DNA from: an uncultured Eubacteriales bacterium
GTDB lineage: Bacteria > Bacillota > Clostridia > Oscillospirales > UBA644
Direction: 5' to 3'
Assembly: GCA_934438175.1 (NCBI GenBank)
Contig: CAKSBH010000005.1
Coordinates: 62,001-126,000 of the forward strand
Length of the DNA stretch: 64,000 nucleotides
Below the pieces are notes generated by a model. That model was not told where the DNA came from, made no database searches, and saw only the letters and a list, made by a program, of their open reading frames with translations. The position numbers were made by a program, and so were the translations under genes. Below are positions 1 through 7,810 of the stretch, piece after piece (within the stretch, counting starts at the first letter, position 1; every line of letters begins with the position of its first letter).

Positions 1-1
1 G

Positions 2-841
2 GAAATCGTGGTCGGAACAACCACCCATCGGCTGACCCTTCTTCCCTACTCTCCGATCCGTATGAACACGGAACTTCTGGAGCAGTTGCAGAAAAACACC
101 AAAGCACTTTCGCAGAAACTTGAAAAATATCAGCCCGTTTATCTGCAGACCTTTTTACCGGAATTTCTGCTTTCCGCCAATGCCACGGCAGATCAGCGCC
201 GGGGATACATCAGTTATCTGAAATCTCCTGTGCCCTATCTTGCAGAAACCGCAGACTGTGAAGTTTCCGGAAATCCCCGGACCGGCACCATGATGACGGT
301 CACGGTTCCGGTCGGCACCATTGTCACATGCCAGAGCGCAAAAGAAGTGTACCAGCAGCAATCTTCCAAATATTGGAGATATCAACTTCTTTTCCCTGCA
401 ACCGAAACAGGAACCGGCTGTGCCCAACTGCATCTGCAATACAACGGAAGAACCTCTGCCGTCTACGAATCGTACACGCAGACCCGTTCGGATGTTTGCT
501 GGCTGTACGACAACCATTCCTCTGCAACGGCGTCGATTTCCAAAACCGAGACCGTAAAATATGAAACAAACACGGTTGACGTAACCGGTTACAGCCGTCT
601 GGTCCTCCGCATGCGCAATGTCGATCAGATCTACTCGCCCGGCGTTTCGGTCAGCATCCTCACCGAAAAAGGCACGGAAATTTCACTTGGGCATACCTCG
701 TTCCTTTCCGGTAACGCCCCGGTATATCTGACACTCCGCCTGCCGAAAGAATTGGACGGTGCTGTTGCGGAAATCCGCATCTCCGGCACATCCGACACAA
801 CAGAAACCCTGCAATTACTCAGTGTTTCCGCTCAGAATTAA
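2..841 (+). CDS. 3' end of an unidentified gene, cut by the window edge
   Basis: The frame is open from the first bases of the window and ends with TAA at 839-841. No Shine-Dalgarno sequence stands before the GTG at 8 or the ATG at 62, so the true start is most likely upstream of the window. About 279 residues are visible. A short charged, possibly coiled segment (residues about 20-45) is followed by a Ser/Thr/Tyr-rich part with alternating hydrophobic residues that reads as beta-rich. I do not recognise a family and assign no function. A strong terminator follows 58 bases after the stop, so this is the last gene of its transcript. Confidence 0.6.
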   Translation, partial: EIVVGTTTHRLTLLPYSPIRMNTELLEQLQKNTKALSQKLEKYQPVYLQTFLPEFLLSANATADQRRGYISYLKSPVPYLAETADCEVSGNPRTGTMMTVTVPVGTIVTCQSAKEVYQQQSSKYWRYQLLFPATETGTGCAQLHLQYNGRTSAVYESYTQTRSDVCWLYDNHSSATASISKTETVKYETNTVDVTGYSRLVLRMRNVDQIYSPGVSVSILTEKGTEISLGHTSFLSGNAPVYLTLRLPKELDGAVAEIRISGTSDTTETLQLLSVSAQN

Positions 842-899
842 ACCGTTTATTCCTGTAGTTCCGATCTGTACGGGAATATCCGGGCTCTCATGCAATGGG

Positions 900-940
900 A
901 AAAAGCCGGACTTCGCAAAGCGAAGTCCGGCTTTTTCCGC
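900..940 (+). terminator. Rho-independent terminator after the first gene
   Basis: This is a perfect 17-bp inverted repeat (900-916 and 920-936) around an AAA loop. The arms begin with A5 and end with T5, so the hairpin runs into its own U-tract and could also act on the other strand. The rest of the 841-1163 gap holds only AT-rich sequence and the PadR promoter. Confidence 0.9.
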
Positions 941-1097
941 AATCACACCAAGATACAGCACCGATCCTCCTCTCTCCGAATTTCGGCTTTTATCCGGATA
1001 CATGCGGACGAACCCTCTTCGATTCTTCTGCCGCAATTCGGAAAATTTTGTTTCTCAAAAAAATTTCTTTTTTGGAAAAATTTTTTTCAAAAACCTC

Positions 1098-1133
1098 TTG
1101 ACGCCTTCAAACTACTGAATATAACATCGTAGT
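1098..1133 (+). promoter_or_regulatory. padR promoter with overlapping inverted repeat
   Basis: TTGACG (1098-1103) and TATAAC (1120-1125) are separated by 16 bases, 38 bases before the PadR start codon. An inverted repeat ACTAC (1111-1115) / GTAGT (1129-1133) brackets the -10 box. PadR-family genes are often autoregulated through a dyad over their own promoter, so this is a candidate operator (inference). Confidence 0.6.
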
Positions 1134-1162
1134 GTAAGGACAAAAAAAGAAAGGGGCTGCTT

Positions 1163-1489
1163 ATGAACACACAATATAAAAAAGGCGTGCTGGAGCTGTG
1201 CATTCTGTCATTGCTGCACAAGAGAGCATGTTACGGATATGAAATCTCCGATTTTCTCTCACAGCACATTGAAATTGCAGACGGAACCTGCTATCCGATT
1301 CTGCAAAAGCTGAAATCCGATGGTCTGCTGACCACCTACCTGCAGAAAGAAAGCGGAGGACCGCCCCGCAAATATTACAAACTTACCGAACTTGGCAGAG
1401 AAACCTATCAGAAGGACCGCGCGGAATATCTGCAATTCGCGCAATCCGTCAAAACTTTGTTGAAGGATGATAAAAATGACGAAAAATGA
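1163..1489 (+). CDS. PadR-family transcriptional regulator
   Basis: 108 residues, the usual length for a small PadR protein. The winged-helix domain fills residues 4-80. It has the family pattern of LCILSLL followed by ACYGYEI, then YPILQKL and the wing segment GPPRKYYKLTE. A short charged helix forms the tail and would serve dimerisation. The start is fixed by AAAGGGG eight or so bases before the ATG. In Clostridia such genes commonly precede a DUF1700 membrane protein. Here the next gene keeps only the head of that partner and is broken, so the regulator may now control mainly itself. Confidence 0.9.
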   Translation: MNTQYKKGVLELCILSLLHKRACYGYEISDFLSQHIEIADGTCYPILQKLKSDGLLTTYLQKESGGPPRKYYKLTELGRETYQKDRAEYLQFAQSVKTLLKDDKNDEK

Positions 1490-2105
1490 ATTTATGAAAA
1501 CGCTTACCGATGAGCTTCTCAAGAGAAACGTTGCGGATGCTGCCGATGTGGCAGAAGAATACGAACAGCAATTTGCGCTGAACTACCTGGCAGGATTTCT
1601 GCTGACCTATCGCCTTCTTCCTCTTCTGAAAAAGGCCAACGGACGTGTCATTATGACGGGCAGTCAGTCCCACAAGGGCATCCGGGTTCACTGAGACGAT
1701 GTGATGCTCTCGCATCGGTATCATCCGCTGACCGCCTACAAACAGTCAAAGCTGTGCGACATTCTCTTTGCAAAGGGCTTGAATGACCGTTACGCAAAAT
1801 CCGGAATCCGCGCCTATACCGTTGATCCCGGGCTTGTACGCACGGATATCGGCAACAAAGAAACGGGAGGTCTGGTCAGCTTCGTTTGGTCTCTGCGAAA
1901 ATTGGGAGGCATCCAACCGGAAATTCCTGCCGAGACCTACGCCCTGCTCTGCCGTGCCGGAAATCCGCCCGAGGGATTGTACTACCGTTTTTGCAGAAAA
2001 TGTGCTTACAGCAAACAGATAACGTCTGCCAATGCGGACCGCCTGTTCGCACTGAGCGAAAAACTCTGCGGAATTTCTTATGACAAGGAGAAGATACCGG
2101 AATGA
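1476..2105 (+). pseudogene. Chimeric pseudogene: DUF1700-type head fused to a short-chain dehydrogenase, with in-frame TGA
   Basis: It starts at ATG 1476 (AAGG upstream) and overlaps the end of padR. The first 30 or so residues (MTKNEFMKTL through EEYEQ) look like the N-terminus of a DUF1700 membrane protein. From about position 1566 the frame continues as the middle and end of a short-chain dehydrogenase: FALNYLA, then the YKQSK catalytic YxxxK, then the VDPGLV segment. The Rossmann glycine motif is missing. A TGA at 1692-1694 lies where relatives would have Trp (RVH-stop-DDVM), and the frame stays open after it to 2105. Both the lost N-terminus and the stop argue that this is a dead gene formed by a deletion. 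Confidence 0.8.
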
Positions 2106-2898
2106 ATGTTCTGATTACCGGCGCAACGGGAGGGCTGGGGCGAGCAATGGCAGTGGAATGCGGAAAACGCGGCTACAACCTGTTTCTGACCGATGTAGAT
2201 ACAGAGCGCGCTTACGTCAGGTTCAGACCGGGCTGGAACGGCAATTCCGGGGAGCCGTAACCGTAAAGGCCTGTGACCTGACAGACCCGGAAAGCATAGA
2301 AAAGTTCCTTGAGGTCATAGATGCCCACAACATCCGCTTTGACTTGTTGCTGAACATTGCGGGCATTGATTTTGAGGGAAGCTTCCTTTCCCGGAACCGG
2401 GAACACCGCTGTAAAATTATCACACTGAACGATGCGGGAACATTGCGGATCACCCATGCGATTCTGGAGCGGAGAAATCCGGACAAACATTTTACAGCCG
2501 TTTTCGTTTCCAGTCTTGCCTCCATGTTTCCCATGCCGCTGAAAGCGACTTATGCCGCATCCAAACGGTTTTTGTTGGATTTTTCGAGGTCTTTACGCCA
2601 GGAACTGAAAGATCAGAACGCAAACGTCCTGGCGTTATGCCCGGCAGGAATGGTTACAACGAGGGAAAACGCGGAAGCAATTGCCGCGCAGGGCTTCTGG
2701 GGCTACGCAACAATAAACCCGCTGGAAGTGGTTGCCCGGAAGACACTGGACCGTGCGCTGAAAGGGAAGGAACTCTATGTTCCCGGCGTGCTGAACCGGA
2801 CAATTTCGGCACTCGGCAAAATCCTTCCCCCATCCTGGGTTGCGGGAATCATCCATTGGAAATGGAATCACGCACAGAAAAAATGGATGACCGCATAA
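2102..2898 (+). pseudogene. Short-chain dehydrogenase broken by a frameshift
   Basis: The ATG at 2102 overlaps the previous frame's TGA and opens a good SDR N-terminus with the glycine motif TGATGGLGRA. That frame runs into TAA near 2258. The rest of the protein continues in another frame from about 2210: residues such as VTVKACDLTDPES, LLLNIAG, the catalytic YAASK and the C-terminal helix, ending at 2898. The change of frame falls between about 2195 and 2225. Together the two parts make a complete classical SDR of about 265 residues, so a single indel inactivated a once-intact gene. Sequencing error is the alternative. Confidence 0.8.
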
Positions 2899-2934
2899 CC
2901 GGAATTTTCACAACAAAACACCCTATCCGCAATC

Positions 2935-2973
2935 AGACGCAGAGCCGATTCTCCGGGAATCGGCTCTGCGTCT
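2935..2973 (+). terminator. Hairpin after the dehydrogenase remnants, probable terminator
   Basis: A perfect 17-bp stem (2935-2951 / 2957-2973) with loop TCCGG, 37 bases after the last stop. The following sequence is only moderately T-rich (CTTCTGT), so termination strength is uncertain. The hairpin also lies beyond the end of the convergent minus-strand gene at 3114 and could serve both. Confidence 0.65.
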
Positions 2974-3113
2974 CTTCTGTCCGGCAACGCGGTGCATAAA
3001 ATTTTAAAAACCTTTTTGAACCGGGCATGCCGGAACTGCCGGCTCTGCGGGATGCTCCGGGGATTCCGACATACGGAGGCACATCCTCTCATAGACAGCT
3101 CTTTTCGGAACCA

Positions 3114-4277
3114 TTACTTCTCTTTTGATTTCAAAGAATCCTTCTTACGATAAAATATCGTTCCGTCTTCAAAGTCACACCCGAATACCGGATCGGATTC
3201 TTTCCGGATATAACGGTATCCAACCCCTTCCTTCTCCTGAAAAACATACCGATATTCCCTCTGATTCTTATAATCGCTGGCATACAGAATCAGTTTGCCT
3301 CCATCCTGAACATAGGTTCCGCAGACAGCATCGGAAAGTTTCGGCTCCATCATCATCCGAAACGTTGTTCCGAAAACATTAAGGGCAAAACACGGTCTGA
3401 AAATATAGGTCTCAGGGTCTGCATCTTTGAACGCTCCAAAGACATCACTTAACAGCAACGCCGCCGGGAATGTCTTTCCGCCTGTTTTCGAACGGAACTC
3501 CAGGATTGCCTCATCCGAGCAAGAAATCAGAAACAGATCCGTAAATTTTTCTGGGGCTGTAAGGTCGGTGGGCTCTCCCGTAACACCCATGGCAGAAAGG
3601 ATATATTCTCGGTCGGTATCGGCAGAATATCCCGGGATATAGAAAACTGCTTCGGGATACATGCTGCTGTACTTTGCCGGTTCATCGCCGACAAAACGGA
3701 TTGCCTCCGCACCGGTAAAAAATGCCTTGGGAGAAGAAAGCGCCTTCAAGCGATACAGAATAATGGCGTAGATATCTTTCCTGATTTCATTACAGTCAAA
3801 ACGGGACATAGACAGTCCAACGACCTCCCGACCTTTCACATCCGGAAAACGCTCAGCCACTTGCCGAACAGAAGAAACCGAATGGAATCCGGTAAGAATT
3901 ACCTTCTCATATTCCATATAAATACGAACAGAATCCTGAATGATAAAGTACACTTCTTCCACCGTCAGGGAATGGATCACTTCTTTTTCATCGTTGCTCT
4001 GCCAATAATTGTTGAGATATTCTTTCGAAATTACCGTTATGGTTTTCCCATCCTCCCGGATGTTATACATCGCACCAAATTTCTTTTTCAGTTCGGCTTG
4101 AGACATGGGCGTATCGCTATCGGAAATCACGCCGTTTCGATTGGTCGGACCTTCCGGATTGTACGCCTTTGCGTCCCCGTAATCCGCCGCGATGACATGC
4201 ATACATTCCACAAGGACAAACGAGGAAATCAGAAGAAAAACCAAAACAACGCCGAAAAATCTGAAATTATCCTTCAT
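3114..4277 (-). CDS. Exported or membrane-anchored protein of unknown function beside a two-component system
   Basis: 387 residues. Residues 7-27 form one hydrophobic segment (signal peptide or anchor), followed by a soluble, presumably extracellular domain. I recognise no family. The C-terminal third has several short Tyr-rich beta-like stretches, for example GTYVQDGGKLILYAS and YRYVFQEKEG. AAGGTAGG precedes the ATG. It lies 60 bases downstream of the histidine kinase on the same strand, so it is likely co-transcribed. It could be a sensor accessory or an output of that system (inference from position only). Confidence 0.7.
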   Translation of the reverse strand: MKDNFRFFGVVLVFLLISSFVLVECMHVIAADYGDAKAYNPEGPTNRNGVISDSDTPMSQAELKKKFGAMYNIREDGKTITVISKEYLNNYWQSNDEKEVIHSLTVEEVYFIIQDSVRIYMEYEKVILTGFHSVSSVRQVAERFPDVKGREVVGLSMSRFDCNEIRKDIYAIILYRLKALSSPKAFFTGAEAIRFVGDEPAKYSSMYPEAVFYIPGYSADTDREYILSAMGVTGEPTDLTAPEKFTDLFLISCSDEAILEFRSKTGGKTFPAALLLSDVFGAFKDADPETYIFRPCFALNVFGTTFRMMMEPKLSDAVCGTYVQDGGKLILYASDYKNQREYRYVFQEKEGVGYRYIRKESDPVFGCDFEDGTIFYRKKDSLKSKEK

Positions 4278-4337
4278 TGCTTTTACCTACCTTTCCATGA
4301 TTTGCACAGAGAGCTCTCATCCGCTGTCCATATTCTA

Positions 4338-5729
4338 TCAAAAGAATCCAGCCGGATTGTCTCCGGATTGTTGCCAATCTGTAAAAGTTACCACAATTTT
4401 TGTTCCCCTTCCGATCTCCGATTCAAAGTGCATCACAGCACCGTGAGCCCGGACAATCTGTTGACATAAGGCAAGCCCAAGCCCGGCGCCGCCCTCGGCA
4501 CGTGAACGGGATTTATCTGTGCGATAGAAGGGCTCGGCGATGTGCAGCAGTTGTTCTTCCGTCATCCCCTTGCCGTTGTCTTCGATGATTGCCTGTCCGG
4601 CAGAACAGGACATCTTTACCTGTCCGCCTGCTTCACATGCCTTGATTGCGTTTTCCGTAAGGTTGTAAAACAGCATCGAAAGAAGTGTTTCGTTTCCCAT
4701 TACGGTCACAGGGGATGTCTCACAGAAGAGCTTCACCGCAGACTTCTCCGCCCGCATCTGCAGTTTCCCGGCAACGTCGGCAAGGACACCTCCGAGTTCA
4801 ACCTCTGTTCTTTCCATCCCGTTTTCACGCACAAGGGCACTGTCAAGCAGAATTTCGGATATTTTTTGCAGACGCTCGGATTCGGACAGGATATATTTTG
4901 CCGCAATCCTTCTGCGCTCCGGGGTGGCGTTGGCGTTCTCAAGATATTCCGCATACCCGTGAATACTTGTCAGAGGCGTACGAAGTTCATGCGCCATATT
5001 ATCAACAAGAGTCTGCTTTCGTTCCGCCTCATGCTCCAGAGCCACCATTTGCCCATTGATCCGGGCAAGCATGGCATTGAAGCTTTTCGCAAGAAGCGTA
5101 AACTCATCGTCGCCTGTTTCCTCCGCGGTAACCGAAAAGTCGCCTGCCCGGACGATTTCTGTGGTTTTGCGAAGTTTTTCCAGCGGCAAAGAAAATTTTT
5201 TCAGTACAAAATACAGGCAGACTGCCAGAATCAGGGAAACGCCAGATGCCGTCAGGATATAAGTCAGCATCAGCAATCGGAACTCTTCATCCAGGGATTC
5301 CGCATTTTTTGCAAATACCATCTCATATTTGTCGTCGCAGATTCCGGAGGAGATTACAATATACCGCCTGCCTTCCAAATTAACGTGACGCATGGTGTTT
5401 GAAGGCATTTCAAAATCACTTGCCAATTCGGAATAAAGAATCTTTCCGTCTTCCGCAAAGCAAAGAAGCACACCCCGGTTTCCATAATACGCTCCGTAAG
5501 ACTGCATCAGAAGAGGCAGTCCGGTATTCGTGTCGGATGCAGTCAGAACATCGTAATCGCGCTCAAAGGACATCGCAACATAATACTGCTCCGCTTTTAC
5601 GGCTGTTTCTGCCGCTTCCACGTTTTTGCGATGGGTATAAACCGCCAGAGAGAGGATTCCCATGTTCAGACAAATCAGAAACAGCGCCAGCGTGAACAGA
5701 TAAGTCTTCTGCCAGAATCTCATTTTCAT
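4338..5729 (-). CDS. Sensor histidine kinase
   Basis: 463 residues. TM1 at about 10-31, an extracytoplasmic sensor of about 115 residues, TM2 at about 153-177, then a HAMP linker to about 228. The HisKA H-box MAHELRTPLTS has the phosphoacceptor His at 247. The HATPase domain follows with NLTENAIKA (N box), DNGKGM (G1) and GAGLGLAL (G2). All catalytic motifs are present, so it should be active. The ATG overlaps the last four bases of the response-regulator gene, so the two are translationally coupled. The ligand cannot be told from sequence. Confidence 0.93.
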   Translation of the reverse strand: MKMRFWQKTYLFTLALFLICLNMGILSLAVYTHRKNVEAAETAVKAEQYYVAMSFERDYDVLTASDTNTGLPLLMQSYGAYYGNRGVLLCFAEDGKILYSELASDFEMPSNTMRHVNLEGRRYIVISSGICDDKYEMVFAKNAESLDEEFRLLMLTYILTASGVSLILAVCLYFVLKKFSLPLEKLRKTTEIVRAGDFSVTAEETGDDEFTLLAKSFNAMLARINGQMVALEHEAERKQTLVDNMAHELRTPLTSIHGYAEYLENANATPERRRIAAKYILSESERLQKISEILLDSALVRENGMERTEVELGGVLADVAGKLQMRAEKSAVKLFCETSPVTVMGNETLLSMLFYNLTENAIKACEAGGQVKMSCSAGQAIIEDNGKGMTEEQLLHIAEPFYRTDKSRSRAEGGAGLGLALCQQIVRAHGAVMHFESEIGRGTKIVVTFTDWQQSGDNPAGFF

Positions 5730-6373
5730 ATCTCAAACCTGTAGCCCGTTTTATATACGGTCCGTATCCGGGCAGCAATTCCCAATTTCTGTCTCAGCCG
5801 CTGAATATGAACATCAACCGTGCGGGAATCGCCTTCATAATCAAAATCCCAGACAAGACGAAGCAGTTTTTCCCGCGAGAGCGCAAGATTGCGGTTGTGA
5901 ATCAGCGCTTCCAGCAAATCAAATTCCTTGGGCTTCAGCTCCACCTCTACACCGGACCGGAACACGCGGCGGTTGTGAAACTCAACCCGGATGTCATCAA
6001 ATTCAAAAACATCGATGTCTGCTCCGGTTCTTCTCAACACCGCCTTCACCCGCTCAATCAGTTCAACGGTATCAAAGGGCTTCGCAAGATAGTCGTCGGC
6101 ACCGAGACGAAGCCCACGGATCCGATCTGCGGTTGCCGCGCGTGCCGTTACAAAAATAACCGGCATCCCGTCCAGATACGGCATGGCATCAAAGCCGGAA
6201 CCGCCGGGAAGCATAACATCCAGAATCACCAGATCGTACCGCCGCTTCAACGCATCTTCCAGCCCGGCTCCCCCGTCAAACACCTGGAAACAGGTATGCC
6301 CCACCAACTCCAGGTTGAACCGAATCAGATCGTTGATGGCCTTTTCATCCTCCACAATCAGAATTTCTGCCAT
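5726..6373 (-). CDS. OmpR/PhoB-family response regulator
   Basis: 215 residues. The receiver domain (1-115) carries the acidic pair VEDE near residue 8, phosphoacceptor Asp52 in ILDVMLPGG, the Thr of VTARA and Lys in LAKPFD. The winged-helix DNA-binding domain (about 120-215) ends with the usual SRTVDVHIQRLRQKL recognition segment. GGGAGG precedes the ATG. A tandem direct repeat with a -10 element sits about 75-110 bases upstream and is the expected kind of binding site, so the operon is probably autoregulated. Confidence 0.94.
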   Translation of the reverse strand: MAEILIVEDEKAINDLIRFNLELVGHTCFQVFDGGAGLEDALKRRYDLVILDVMLPGGSGFDAMPYLDGMPVIFVTARAATADRIRGLRLGADDYLAKPFDTVELIERVKAVLRRTGADIDVFEFDDIRVEFHNRRVFRSGVEVELKPKEFDLLEALIHNRNLALSREKLLRLVWDFDYEGDSRTVDVHIQRLRQKLGIAARIRTVYKTGYRFEI

Positions 6374-6447
6374 AATTCCTCCCGTTCCCTCATTCCGTCA
6401 CCGCTTCTCTCCGGAAGCGGTTGCATTCTGCTCTTCTTCCGCTATTC

Positions 6448-6482
6448 ATGATAGCACTGCATTGTTTCCAATTTGTTTCCAA
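6448..6482 (-). promoter_or_regulatory. Response-regulator operon promoter with tandem operator
   Basis: On the minus strand TTGGAAACAA occurs twice with an 11-base period (plus-strand 6462-6471 and 6473-6482), and TATCAT (6448-6453) follows 12 bases after the second -35-like TTGGAA. Head-to-tail repeats one helical turn apart are the classic site for OmpR/PhoB dimers, so activation by the regulator encoded just downstream is likely. Confidence 0.65.
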
Positions 6483-6560
6483 GCGTCTTCCGTATCTCAA
6501 AAATCCGCTGCTCCGGTCAGATCTTCAGAAAAAAATCCGCCTTTCCTTTTTCCTCCGCAC

Positions 6561-6593
6561 GAAAAAGCGACCCACGGGAAACCGTGGGTCGCT
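6561..6593 (-). terminator. Terminator of rplJ-rplL
   Basis: A 12-bp GC-rich stem (6566-6577 / 6582-6593) with a GAAA tetraloop, followed on the minus strand by TTTTT. It lies 27 bases after the rplL stop codon and separates the ribosomal genes from the two-component operon. Confidence 0.92.
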
Positions 6594-6619
6594 GACCAAA
6601 CAAAACGGAAAAGGGAAGC

Positions 6620-6991
6620 TTACTTGAGTTCGACTTTGGCGCCGGCTTCTTCCAGCTTCTTCTTAATTTCTTCGGCTTCGTCCTTGGAGACGTTCTCTTT
6701 GACCGGCTTCGGAGCACCCTCAACCAGATCCTTGGATTCTTTCAGACCAAGACCCGTGATGTCACGGACCGCTTTGATGACGTTCATCTTGCTCTCGCCG
6801 AACTCAGCCAGAACAACCGTGAACTCCGTCTTCTCTTCCGCAGCAGGAGCAGCGGCAGCAGCCGGGGCAGCAGCAAAGGAAGCGGCGGCAGAAACACCGA
6901 ATTCTTCCTCCAGCGCATGAACAAGCTCGTTCAGTTCGAGAACCGTCAGGGCTTTGACTTCTTCAATGATGTTGGTAATCTTTTCGCTCAT
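6620..6991 (-). CDS. rplL: 50S ribosomal protein L7/L12
   Basis: 123 residues, normal length. The N-terminal dimerisation helices (1-35) are followed by an Ala/Pro-rich hinge at about 37-52. The globular domain then carries [25 protein letters not shown] sequence, [15 protein letters not shown] and [23 protein letters not shown] motifs at the end. The start at 6991 is chosen because GGAGG lies just upstream and the protein begins MSEKI. It forms the ribosomal stalk with L10 and recruits translation GTPases. It follows rplJ by about 90 bases and ends at a strong terminator. Confidence 0.98.
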   Translation of the reverse strand: MSEKITNIIEEVKALTVLELNELVHALEEEFGVSAAASFAAAPAAAAAPAAEEKTEFTVVLAEFGESKMNVIKAVRDITGLGLKESKDLVEGAPKPVKENVSKDEAEEIKKKLEEAGAKVELK

Positions 6992-7082
6992 TTTCGTTTC
7001 CTCCGATAATATCAAAATTTTCTCGGACGCATTCACCCGCATCCGTAAGGCATTCACGCCGCTTTATGCGGCAAGATGCGGA

Positions 7083-7619
7083 TTATTCCGCAACAACCGT
7101 TTCCGGTGCGGGAGCATCGGCGCCTTCGCTCTGCTTGTCGGCAATTGCTTTGAGGGCAATGGCCAGTCCCTGAATGGGAGAAATGAAGCAGTACAGCGTT
7201 TTGGCAACGAGTTCCTCTTTGGACGGGATCTTGGACAACTCCGTAACCGTTGCAACATCTGCAAACTCACCGTCAATGAAACCGGCTTTGACCTTGATGC
7301 AATCATGATCTTTGGCAAAATTGCAAAGAATCTTTGCCGGAGCCACAACGTCGCCGTTCGAGATGGCAAGAGCGGTCGTGCCGTTCAGAATCTCATCGAA
7401 GCCGTTCAGACCGGCTTCTTTCAATGCGAAACGTGCAAGAGTGTTTTTGATGACGGAATACTCAACACCCGCTTTGCGCAGTTCGTGACGCATGGCCGTA
7501 TCGTCCTGAACAGACAGACCCTTATAGTCGACAAACACGCCGGCAGTCGCATTCTTCAGTTTTTCGGCAAGGGCAACGACAGCCGCCTTCTTTTCCTGCA
7601 GAATCTTCTCACTGGGCAT
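7083..7619 (-). CDS. rplJ: 50S ribosomal protein L10
   Basis: 178 residues. The family pattern is clear: N-terminal VALAEKLKNATAGVFVDYKGL, then RHELRKAGVEYSVIKNTL for 23S rRNA binding, then a C-terminal helix that carries L7/L12 dimers. AGGAGG precedes the ATG. An L10 leader with an intrinsic terminator lies directly upstream, so L10 probably regulates its own transcript. Usually rplJL lies between rplKA and rpoBC. Here it sits downstream of leuS with its own promoter, about 18 kb from rpoBC. Confidence 0.98.
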   Translation of the reverse strand: MPSEKILQEKKAAVVALAEKLKNATAGVFVDYKGLSVQDDTAMRHELRKAGVEYSVIKNTLARFALKEAGLNGFDEILNGTTALAISNGDVVAPAKILCNFAKDHDCIKVKAGFIDGEFADVATVTELSKIPSKEELVAKTLYCFISPIQGLAIALKAIADKQSEGADAPAPETVVAE

Positions 7620-7637
7620 TTCGATTCACCTCCTGAT

Positions 7638-7762
7638 AAAAAATAAACTCTTTCACGTTCCTAAAAACATGAAAGAGAATTTCTCCGAAATATTCAGATT
7701 GAACCTCTTCCTCGACAGGATTTCCGCATCTGCACGCAACCTGTTGTCTTAGGAACTTTGAT
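7638..7762 (-). promoter_or_regulatory. L10 leader (rplJ autoregulatory leader) with attenuator
   Basis: The minus-strand RNA has the conserved L10-binding core: CCTAAGACAACAGGT followed by GTGCAGATGCGG and then CCTGTCGAGGA, forming the ACAGG/CCTGT stem. After it comes a terminator hairpin CTCTTTCATG / CGTGAAAGAG (plus-strand 7648-7657 and 7668-7677) with a TTTATTTTTT tail ending just before the rplJ ribosome site. The arrangement fits the Rfam L10_leader type, where excess L10 favours termination. Confidence 0.85.
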
Positions 7763-7791
7763 ATTATAACACAGAAAAGGGTATTTGTCAA
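7763..7791 (-). promoter_or_regulatory. Sigma-A promoter for rplJL
   Basis: Perfect consensus on the minus strand: TTGACA (plus-strand 7786-7791), 17-base spacer, TATAAT (7763-7768). It lies only 20 bases after the end of leuS and explains how rplJL is expressed away from rplKA. Confidence 0.93.
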
Positions 7792-7810
7792 CACCCCTTT
7801 CTCAACTTTT

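Noticed and set aside
900..936. Palindrome as a phage or plasmid attachment site
   Set aside because: Its A/T-flanked GC stem with a three-base loop directly after a gene is a standard terminator, and no integrase or repeat partner was seen.
1692..1694. Recoding of TGA as Trp or selenocysteine
   Set aside because: Many genes in the window end with TGA, no SECIS-like hairpin follows, and the gene also lacks its N-terminal half, so decay is the simpler account.
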